DNA of 7,858 nt. Source: Bacteroidota bacterium. GTDB lineage: Bacteria > Bacteroidota > Bacteroidia > Flavobacteriales > Flavobacteriaceae. The translations under genes and the position numbers were made by a program. The stretch is taken from contig JAEZGB010000161.1 in the NCBI GenBank assembly GCA_023437485.1, positions 1 through 7,858 of the forward strand, read 5' to 3'. Below the pieces are notes generated by a model. That model saw only the letters and a program-made list of their open reading frames with translations, had not been told where the DNA came from and made no database searches. This document shows positions 1 through 5,705 of this stretch, in pieces (within the stretch, counting starts at the first letter, position 1; every line of letters starts with the position of its first letter).

Positions 1-2166
1 TACGTCAAAAACGAATATTACGACGAAGGCCAGGCGCCGGAGCGGTCGGTTGATGTGGAAATCGCCATCAAATTAAAGGAAGAGAACAAGGCCTTCAAGG
101 TCGAGAAATACGTGCACAGCTACCCGCATTGCTGGCGCACCGACAAACCTATTTTGTATTATCCGCTGGACTCGTGGTTTATCAAAATCACCGAGGTCCG
201 CGACCGTATGGCACAGCTCAACGACCAGATCAACTGGAAGCCTAAGGCCACGGGCGAAGGGCGGTTTGGAAACTGGATCAAAAACGCCAACGACTGGAAC
301 CTGTCGCGTTCGCGTTATTGGGGAATCCCGCTGCCCATCTGGCGCACTGAGGACAAGACCGAAGAAGCTGCCATCGGGTCTGTTGAAGAACTTTACACTG
401 AAATTGAAAAGGCGATCGCAGCCGGTTTCATGGCGAAAAACCCGTTTGCCGGTTGGAAGGCAGGCGACATGTCGGAACAGAATTACGACCTGGTGGATTT
501 GCACAAGAACGTGGTTGACAATATTACATTGGTATCGCCTTCGGGCAAGCCGATGAAACGCGAAGCAGACTTGATCGATGTTTGGTTCGACTCGGGTGCG
601 ATGCCTTATGCACAATGGCATTATCCCTTTGAGAACACCGAAAAAATCGACGGAAGAACCGATTTTCCCGCCGACTTTATTGCCGAAGGAGTCGATCAGA
701 CGCGCGGTTGGTTTTACACGCTGCACGCCATCGGGACACTTGTATTTGACAACGTTGCCTACAAAAACGTTGTTTCCAACGGGCTCGTTCTCGACAAGAA
801 CGGACAGAAAATGTCCAAACGTCTGGGCAATGCCGTGGATCCGTTCGAGACGCTGGCTGAATACGGCCCCGACGCCACACGCTGGTACATGATCGCCAAT
901 GCCAACCCGTGGGACAATCTTAAATTTGACATCGAAGGTGTGGCCGAGGTGCGGCGCAAGTTCTTCGGGACGCTCTACAATACCTATTCGTTTTTTGCGC
1001 TTTATGCCAATATCGACGGCTTCAAAAACGCCGAGGAACAGGTTCCGCTGGAACAAAGGCCTGAGATTGACCGCTGGATTTTGTCGGAACTTCACACGCT
1101 CATCCGCGACGTGGATGGTTTCTACGCAGATTATGAGCCCACACGGGCTGCACGTGCCATTTCGGATTTCGTGCAGGAGAACCTTTCCAACTGGTATGTG
1201 AGGCTTTGCCGCCGCCGTTTCTGGAAGGGCGAATACGCGCAGGACAAGATAGCGGCATACCAAACGCTTTACACCTGTCTGGTTGAGGTCGCCAAACTTT
1301 CGGCACCAATCGCTCCGTTCTTGACGGAGAGGCTGTATCGCGACCTGACTTCGGTTACCGGGTCGGAGAAATTTGAAAGCGTTCATTTGGCTGAGTTCCC
1401 GGTTTTTGTTGAAAAATTCGTTGATAAGTCGCTGGAGCGCAAGATGCAACTCGCTCAGACGGTCTCGTCGCTGGTGCTTTCGCTTCGGAAAAAGGAGATG
1501 ATCAAAGTACGTCAACCCCTGCAAAAGGTGATGATTCCTGTAAGTGACGCGGGTTCAAAATCGGCACTGGAAGCCGTCTCCGATTTGATTAAAGCCGAGG
1601 TAAATGTCAAGGAAATAGAGTTGCTGGATGACGCATCGGATATCCTGGTTCGTCAGATAAAACCTAATTTTAAAACATTGGGCCCTCGTTTTGGTAAAGA
1701 TATGGGCTTGATTGCCAAACAGATACTGGGATTTAGTCAGGAACAGATCAACAAAATTGACAAAGAAGGCTCAATAAATATTGATATTTCAGGAAATAGT
1801 ATAATTTTATCTCAGGAAGATGTAGAAATTACCTCACAAGACATTCCCGGATGGCTTGTGGCGAGCGCTGGTCCGGTGACGGTCGCGCTTGACATAACCC
1901 TGACCGAATCGCTCCGCAAGGAGGGCATTGCACGCGAGATCGTGAACCGGATCCAGAACCTCCGAAAAGATTCGGGATTTGAGGTGACCGACCGCATCAG
2001 CATCACGCTGGGCCCGGACGGGATGTTAGAGGAGTCGGTAAGGGAAAACGAGGATTACATCAAGGCTGAGGTGCTGGCCGACGAACTTATGTTCTCCTCC
2101 AGTATTGAAGGCGGTGCCGAAGTTGAATTTGACGACATCAAAACAACGATACTAATAACAAAATAA
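1..2166 (+). CDS. ileS: Isoleucyl-tRNA synthetase, 5'-truncated
   Basis: Class I aminoacyl-tRNA synthetase that charges tRNA-Ile with isoleucine in the cytoplasm. The frame is open from base 1, so 721 residues are visible; the N-terminus with the HIGH motif and most of the editing domain lies outside the window. Seen: the return from editing to catalytic domain (HCWRTDKPI, then SRSRYWGIPLPIW), DVWFDSG, the ATP-binding KMSKR loop at bases 808-822, and the anticodon-binding helical domain (NWYVRLCRRRFWKGE). The last ~200 residues (GPRFGKDMGLIA, then ESLRKEGIAREIVNRIQNLR) are the DUF5915-type tail of the eukaryote-like IleRS2 class, instead of the zinc-binding CxxC tail of classical bacterial IleRS1. 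The first in-frame GTG (base 55) is not the start, because homology-like sequence runs through it. Bases ~1600-1850 are much richer in A+T than the rest. The next gene starts 8 bases after the stop, suggesting co-transcription. Confidence 0.97.
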   Translation, partial: YVKNEYYDEGQAPERSVDVEIAIKLKEENKAFKVEKYVHSYPHCWRTDKPILYYPLDSWFIKITEVRDRMAQLNDQINWKPKATGEGRFGNWIKNANDWNLSRSRYWGIPLPIWRTEDKTEEAAIGSVEELYTEIEKAIAAGFMAKNPFAGWKAGDMSEQNYDLVDLHKNVVDNITLVSPSGKPMKREADLIDVWFDSGAMPYAQWHYPFENTEKIDGRTDFPADFIAEGVDQTRGWFYTLHAIGTLVFDNVAYKNVVSNGLVLDKNGQKMSKRLGNAVDPFETLAEYGPDATRWYMIANANPWDNLKFDIEGVAEVRRKFFGTLYNTYSFFALYANIDGFKNAEEQVPLEQRPEIDRWILSELHTLIRDVDGFYADYEPTRAARAISDFVQENLSNWYVRLCRRRFWKGEYAQDKIAAYQTLYTCLVEVAKLSAPIAPFLTERLYRDLTSVTGSEKFESVHLAEFPVFVEKFVDKSLERKMQLAQTVSSLVLSLRKKEMIKVRQPLQKVMIPVSDAGSKSALEAVSDLIKAEVNVKEIELLDDASDILVRQIKPNFKTLGPRFGKDMGLIAKQILGFSQEQINKIDKEGSINIDISGNSIILSQEDVEITSQDIPGWLVASAGPVTVALDITLTESLRKEGIAREIVNRIQNLRKDSGFEVTDRISITLGPDGMLEESVRENEDYIKAEVLADELMFSSSIEGGAEVEFDDIKTTILITK
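1600..1855. other. Low-GC patch inside ileS
   Basis: By hand count, bases 1621-1860 contain 90 G+C in 240 (37.5%), with a minimum of 17 in 60 at 1741-1800. The adjoining block 1861-1920 has 39 in 60 (65%) and 1201-1260 has 36 in 60. Codon choice also changes (ATA, TTA, AGT, AAT become common). The right edge is sharp, near 1855; the left edge is gradual. The reading frame is unbroken. It may be a recombined segment or simply a weakly constrained part of the C-terminal domain. Confidence 0.6.
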
Positions 2167-2174
2167 GACAGAAA

Positions 2175-2555
2175 ATGGTGGATGAAAAAATTAGATACTC
2201 CGATGCCGATCTGGCGGAGTTCAAGGAAATTATCTTAAAGAAAATCGAGAAGGCGCAAAACGACCTTGACCTGATCAAGAGCGCTTATATGAACGACCTT
2301 AACAACGGAACCGACGACACGTCGCCCACTTTCAAGGCATTTGAGGAAGGCAGTGAGACGATGTCCAAGGAGGCGAATTCGCAATTGGCGATCCGTCAGG
2401 AAAAGTTTATCCGTGATTTGAAGAACGCGCTTTTCCGTGTGGAAAACAAAACCTACGGCATCTGCAAAGTGACCGGAAAACTCATCAGCAAGGAACGGCT
2501 GAAGATCGTTCCGCATGCGACAATGAGCATCGAGGCCAAAAACCTGCAGCGATAA
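2175..2555 (+). CDS. DksA/TraR-like regulator with degenerate zinc finger
   Basis: A 126-residue protein of the DksA/TraR family, whose members bind in the RNA polymerase secondary channel and, in DksA, work with ppGpp to tune promoter activity. Seen: two long, highly charged helices (about residues 9-40 and 54-92) that would form the coiled-coil hairpin, then the finger region YGICKVTG...PHATMSIEAK. In canonical members the finger has four cysteines (CxxC...CxxC). Aligning by hand, only C97 remains; the others are T100, S118 and A121, so zinc binding by four cysteines is impossible. The fold may persist without metal, as in known zinc-independent DksA paralogues. The acidic DxxDxA coil tip of E. 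coli DksA is not clearly present; the nearest acidic residues are D47/D48 and E57/E58. The ATG lies 8 bases after ileS and lacks a Shine-Dalgarno. Family membership is secure; action on RNA polymerase is inferred. Confidence 0.88.
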   Translation: MVDEKIRYSDADLAEFKEIILKKIEKAQNDLDLIKSAYMNDLNNGTDDTSPTFKAFEEGSETMSKEANSQLAIRQEKFIRDLKNALFRVENKTYGICKVTGKLISKERLKIVPHATMSIEAKNLQR

Positions 2556-2572
2556 TTACGCAGGATATCCGG

Positions 2573-2618
2573 TAAATCCAAATTCCAGATTCATTTTTGG
2601 AGTTTGGATTTATTTTTT
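2573..2618 (+). terminator. Intrinsic terminator after the ileS-dksA-like unit
   Basis: Bases 2573-2589 pair with 2596-2612 as a 17-bp stem with two G-U wobbles and no mismatches, around a six-base loop (TTCATT, 2590-2595). A run of six T (2613-2618) follows at once. The core arms are AAATCCAAATTCC and GGAGTTTGGATTT. The hairpin begins 18 bases after the stop codon of the DksA-like gene. The stem is mostly A-T, so its strength is uncertain, but geometry and T run fit a Rho-independent terminator on the plus strand. Confidence 0.75.
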
Positions 2619-2637
2619 CGGTATCGGCACAAAATCC

Positions 2638-2645
2638 TATTTTTG
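2638..2645 (+). promoter_or_regulatory. Candidate Bacteroidota -7 box for lspA
   Basis: TATTTTTG matches the Bacteroidota primary sigma factor -7 consensus TAnnTTTG at every specified base. Transcription would start near 2648-2650, giving a leader of about 15 bases before the lspA ATG at 2664. It lies just downstream of the terminator hairpin. No good -33 TTTG lies 19-21 bases upstream (only TTTC/TTCG near 2616-2620), so the call is tentative. Confidence 0.45.
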
Positions 2646-2663
2646 CGCGACAAAACACAAACC

Positions 2664-3263
2664 ATGTCATTACGGAAGGCTTCACTGCTGATTTTCATCA
2701 TTCTGCTGGTCGATCAGGTTTCAAAAATCTACATCAAAACCAACTTTGTCCTGGGCGAGGAAATCAGGGTGTTTGACTGGTTCCGGATCCTGTTCATCGA
2801 GAACGAAGGCATGGCCTGGGGCACCGTGATCCCCGGTGAATACGGGAAATTGATCCTGACGGTGTTCCGCATCCTGGCTGTAATCGGCATCGGGTACTGG
2901 CTTTGGGACGCTGTGCGCAAGGAATCGTCAAACTATCTCATTGTTGCGGTGGCACTGATTTTTGCAGGTGCTTTTGGCAATATCATCGATTCGGTATTTT
3001 ACGGTGTGGTCTTTAGCGACAGTCACCATCAGCTTGCCACTTTATTTGCCGATGATCCCTACGGAACGCTTTTCCACGGGAAAGTTGTTGATATGCTGTA
3101 CTTTCCAATCTGGAATGGAGTCCTTCCCGAATGGCTTCCAATCTGGGGCGGGAACAATTTTACTTTCTTTAATGCGATCTTCAATATTGCCGATGTTGCG
3201 ATCTCAACCGGAGTAGGTATCCTGATCGTCTTTAACAAACGCGCTTTTCATAAGCACGATTAA
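2664..3263 (+). CDS. lspA: Lipoprotein signal peptidase (signal peptidase II)
   Basis: Inner-membrane aspartyl protease that cleaves the signal peptide of prolipoproteins after the lipobox cysteine has been diacylated. 199 residues from the ATG at 2664. Seen: four hydrophobic segments (about 6-16, 62-82, 91-110, 167-190), the N-terminal DQVSK (17-21), ENEGMAWG (46-53, the NxGxAFG block), GNIID (105-109), and the two catalytic aspartates D143 in GKVVDM and D177 in FNIADVAIS. Compared with E. coli LspA, about 25 extra residues (roughly 115-140) sit between the YG block and VVDM, and a further stretch rich in Trp and Pro (148-166) precedes FFNAIFNIAD. An in-frame TTG at 2604 would extend the protein by 20 residues, but it lies inside the terminator hairpin and upstream of the promoter-like box, so the ATG was chosen. 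The 3' end overlaps the convergent cyclo-ligase gene by four bases. Confidence 0.95.
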   Translation: MSLRKASLLIFIILLVDQVSKIYIKTNFVLGEEIRVFDWFRILFIENEGMAWGTVIPGEYGKLILTVFRILAVIGIGYWLWDAVRKESSNYLIVAVALIFAGAFGNIIDSVFYGVVFSDSHHQLATLFADDPYGTLFHGKVVDMLYFPIWNGVLPEWLPIWGGNNFTFFNAIFNIADVAISTGVGILIVFNKRAFHKHD

Positions 3264-3823
3264 AATTTGTAGATCGCGTTAGGCGTGACGCAATAGTCCA
3301 GCCTGACATCGCCTTCGGCAATATCCGAAATTTCCTCTTCGGGTTCAAACATTGACAAACCAATTTTTACTGCCTGGGGCCGGCACTTTGACAGGAAAAT
3401 GTCGTAGAAACCCTTGCCGTAACCCACGCGGTGGCCACGTTTGTCGTATGCCAGCAACGGGACGAAAATCACGTCGATTTGCCTGGGGTCAATTTCATGG
3501 CCGTTTTGCGGTTCGGGGATGCCGTGACTGTTTGGCTTGATGATGGTATCCTCGTCCAGGAGGTAGTGGTGCATGTGCAGCATGTCAAAATCGCTTCGGG
3601 AGATGACAGGGCATTTGTCGCGGCCCATGATGGCCTGCAAAAGATAATCGGTGTTTACTTCACGCTTGCCTTTTATGGGCATAAAAAGATGGAAATACCC
3701 GTAATCCCAAACGTCGAGTTTGAGGCATTGGTTGGCGATGGCCAGGCTTCCCTCCTCCAGAGCTGCATCATCGAGCTCGGCTCGCAGGAAACGGTATTTG
3801 GAACGGAGAAGTTTCTTTTCCAT
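3260..3823 (-). CDS. fau: 5-formyltetrahydrofolate cyclo-ligase (MTHFS)
   Basis: Cytoplasmic enzyme that converts 5-formyltetrahydrofolate to 5,10-methenyltetrahydrofolate with ATP, returning a storage or dead-end folate to one-carbon metabolism. 187 residues, the normal family length. Seen: the basic N-terminal helix MEKKLLRSKYRFLRAEL, HGIPEP (100-105), VIFVPLLAYDKRGHRVGYGKGFYD (118-141) with the family's G-Y-G-K-G-F-Y-D nucleotide-binding signature, and a short C-terminal block RLDYCVTPNAIYKF. The ATG at 3823 is preferred: the frame remains open to 3916, but the added 31 residues do not resemble the family, would overlap the uvrC start and would cover the promoter box. The gene is transcribed away from uvrC and towards lspA; the stop codons of the two convergent genes interlock at TTAA (3260-3263), and no hairpin separates them. 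Confidence 0.95.
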   Translation of the reverse strand: MEKKLLRSKYRFLRAELDDAALEEGSLAIANQCLKLDVWDYGYFHLFMPIKGKREVNTDYLLQAIMGRDKCPVISRSDFDMLHMHHYLLDEDTIIKPNSHGIPEPQNGHEIDPRQIDVIFVPLLAYDKRGHRVGYGKGFYDIFLSKCRPQAVKIGLSMFEPEEEISDIAEGDVRLDYCVTPNAIYKF

Positions 3824-3837
3824 GATCGCGTTTTGCC

Positions 3838-3845
3838 CAAAAGTA
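3838..3845 (-). promoter_or_regulatory. Candidate -7 box for the cyclo-ligase gene
   Basis: Read on the minus strand, 3845 to 3838 is TACTTTTG, an exact match to TAnnTTTG. Transcription would begin near 3834-3835, about 11 bases before the ATG at 3823. The expected -33 TTTG is not present at the usual distance. This box supports the short start of the gene. Confidence 0.5.
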
Positions 3846-3863
3846 GTTAAATTCCATGCGGGT

Positions 3864-3896
3864 TTTGCGCCCTGGTGGCTAACAATGCTACATTTG
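3864..3896 (+). promoter_or_regulatory. Candidate uvrC promoter (-33 TTTG, -7 TAcaTTTG)
   Basis: TTTG at 3864-3867 and TACATTTG at 3889-3896 are separated by 21 bases. Both match the Bacteroidota -33/-7 consensus and the spacing lies in its usual 19-21 range. The predicted start of transcription, three to five bases after the -7 box, falls at about 3899-3901, on or next to the uvrC ATG at 3901. If right, the mRNA is leaderless or nearly so. Confidence 0.65.
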
Positions 3897-3900
3897 CGGT

Positions 3901-5700
3901 ATGGAAAAGGCGCCACTTTCCCTTCAGATCCAAACGCTTCCCAACAACCCGGGGATTTACCAATATTTTGACAAGGAGGGCAAGATACTTTACGTCGGCA
4001 AGGCCAAGAATATCAAGAAACGTGTCTCCTCGTACTTTAACAAGACGCACGATTCCGGCCGCACCAACGTCATGGTGCGCAAGATCGCCGAGATCCGCCA
4101 CATCGTCGTACCCACCGAAACCGATGCGCTCCTGCTTGAGAACAACCTGATCAAGAGCCTGCAGCCGCGTTACAATGTGCTGCTCAAGGACGACAAGAGC
4201 TACCCGTGGATCTGCATCAAGAACGAGCCATTTTCAAGGATTTTTACCACCCGAAAGATGATCAGGGATGGCTCCGAATATTTTGGGCCGTACACCAGTT
4301 TCAAGACCGTTTATACGATCATGGACATGATACGCGAGCTGTATCCGCTGCGCACCTGCAATTTTGATCTGTCGCCAGAGAATATTGCCTCGGGAAAGTA
4401 CCGCGTTTGCCTGGAATACCACATCGGAAATTGCAAGGGGCCTTGCGAGGCGCACGAGTCGCTTGAAAATTACCAGCATCACGTTGACAGGATCAGGGAA
4501 ATTCTCAAGGGAAATTTCAAGGGTTCGTTGCGTGATTTCAAGAAGCAGATGGCTGCCTGCGCCGCCGAAATGCGCTTTGAGGAAGCCCAAAAGATCAAGG
4601 ACAAGATTGACATCCTGGAGAAATACCAGTCCCGATCCACCGTGGCCAACCCGAAACTGACCAACATTGATGTGTTCTCGATTGTTTCGGATGAAAGTTC
4701 GGCGTTCGTCAATTTCATCCAGATCGCGCACGGGTCGATCATCCGCTCGCACATGATGGAACTCAAGAAAAAACTAGAGGAAACCGATCTGGAACTGCTC
4801 GAGATCGCCATTGTGGAACTTCGCGAACGATTCAATTTGACCAGCAAGGAAATTATCGTTCCCTTCGAGGTCAATTTGGGCGAAATCGTAAAGGTGACCG
4901 TTCCGCAACTCGGTGACAAAAAAGAACTTTTGGATTTATCGACCCGCAACGCCAAAATGTTCCGGCTCGAGCAGCTCAAACAAATCCAGATTGTCGATCC
5001 CGACCGGCATACCAACCGCGTCATGGCGCAGATGAAAAAGGACCTTCGGCTGCCCGAGGAACCGCGTCACATCGAGTGTTTTGACAACTCCAATATCCAA
5101 GGCTCAAACCCCGTGGCGGCCTGTGTTGTGTTTAAGGACGGAAAGCCATGCAAAAAGGAATATCGGCATTTTAATATCCGCACCGTTGATGGCCCGAATG
5201 ATTTCGCGTCAATGGAAGAAGTGGTGTACCGTCGGTATAAACGCTTGCTGGCAGAGGAAAAACCGTTGCCGCAACTCATCATTATTGACGGCGGGAAAGG
5301 CCAATTGTCCTCGGCGCTAAAGAGCCTTGAAATTTTAGGTCTTCGCGGCAAGATCGCCATCATCGGAATCGCCAAAAGGCTTGAAGAACTCTTTTACCCG
5401 GATGATCCCGTGCCACTTTATCTGGACAAAAAATCTGAAACGCTCAAGATCATTCAGCAACTTCGCAACGAGGCACACCGTTTTGGCATCTCGCACCACC
5501 GCGACAAACGGAGTAAATCGGCGTTGCAGACATCGGTCGAGACCATTCCCGGTATTGGCGAAAAGACCATGACCACGCTCATTCGGCACTTTAAATCGGT
5601 AAAGCGAATGACCGCCGCCAGCGAAGAGGAGATTGCTTCGGTTGTCGGGGTTTCAAAAGCCAGAAAAATTATCGACTTTTACAAAAATCTTCTCAAGTAA
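3901..5700 (+). CDS. uvrC: Excinuclease ABC subunit C
   Basis: Nuclease of nucleotide excision repair: recruited by UvrB at a lesion, it cuts the damaged strand on both sides. 599 residues, full length. Domains seen: N-terminal GIY-YIG nuclease (about 15-95; GIY 18-20, YVG 31-33, R41, E80) for the 3' cut; a cysteine cluster C153-x16-C170-x7-C178-x3-C182, the pattern that carries a [4Fe-4S] cluster in E. coli UvrC; a UVR helix pair for UvrB contact (about 209-242, MRFEEAQKIKDKI); the RNase H-like nuclease for the 5' cut with triad D395 (CFDNSN), D463 (IIDGGKGQ) and H526 (NEAHRF); and a C-terminal tandem helix-hairpin-helix DNA-binding region (545-599, IPGIGEKT and VVGVSKARK). All key residues are present. 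The ATG at 3901 is the only plausible start. The patatin-barrel gene begins five bases after the stop, so co-transcription is likely. Confidence 0.98.
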   Translation: MEKAPLSLQIQTLPNNPGIYQYFDKEGKILYVGKAKNIKKRVSSYFNKTHDSGRTNVMVRKIAEIRHIVVPTETDALLLENNLIKSLQPRYNVLLKDDKSYPWICIKNEPFSRIFTTRKMIRDGSEYFGPYTSFKTVYTIMDMIRELYPLRTCNFDLSPENIASGKYRVCLEYHIGNCKGPCEAHESLENYQHHVDRIREILKGNFKGSLRDFKKQMAACAAEMRFEEAQKIKDKIDILEKYQSRSTVANPKLTNIDVFSIVSDESSAFVNFIQIAHGSIIRSHMMELKKKLEETDLELLEIAIVELRERFNLTSKEIIVPFEVNLGEIVKVTVPQLGDKKELLDLSTRNAKMFRLEQLKQIQIVDPDRHTNRVMAQMKKDLRLPEEPRHIECFDNSNIQGSNPVAACVVFKDGKPCKKEYRHFNIRTVDGPNDFASMEEVVYRRYKRLLAEEKPLPQLIIIDGGKGQLSSALKSLEILGLRGKIAIIGIAKRLEELFYPDDPVPLYLDKKSETLKIIQQLRNEAHRFGISHHRDKRSKSALQTSVETIPGIGEKTMTTLIRHFKSVKRMTAASEEEIASVVGVSKARKIIDFYKNLLK

Positions 5701-5705
5701 ATCTG

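Noticed and set aside
73..1524. A 483-codon open frame on the minus strand inside ileS
   Set aside because: It lies wholly antisense to a well-conserved synthetase, its translation shows no recognisable domain, and long antisense openings are common in GC-biased coding sequence.
2563..2570. GGATATCC palindrome before the terminator
   Set aside because: An isolated eight-base palindrome with no partner site; expected by chance and not part of the adjoining hairpin.
2604..2663. Upstream TTG start extending LspA by 20 residues
   Set aside because: The TTG lies in the terminator hairpin and before the promoter box; the ATG at 2664 gives a normal N-terminus with the first membrane segment.
3431..3850. 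A 139-codon plus-strand frame opposite the cyclo-ligase gene
   Set aside because: It mirrors the codons of a conserved gene and its translation matches no family I know.
3824..3916. N-terminal extension of the cyclo-ligase by 31 residues
   Set aside because: It would overlap the start of uvrC and cover the promoter boxes, and its sequence does not look like the family.
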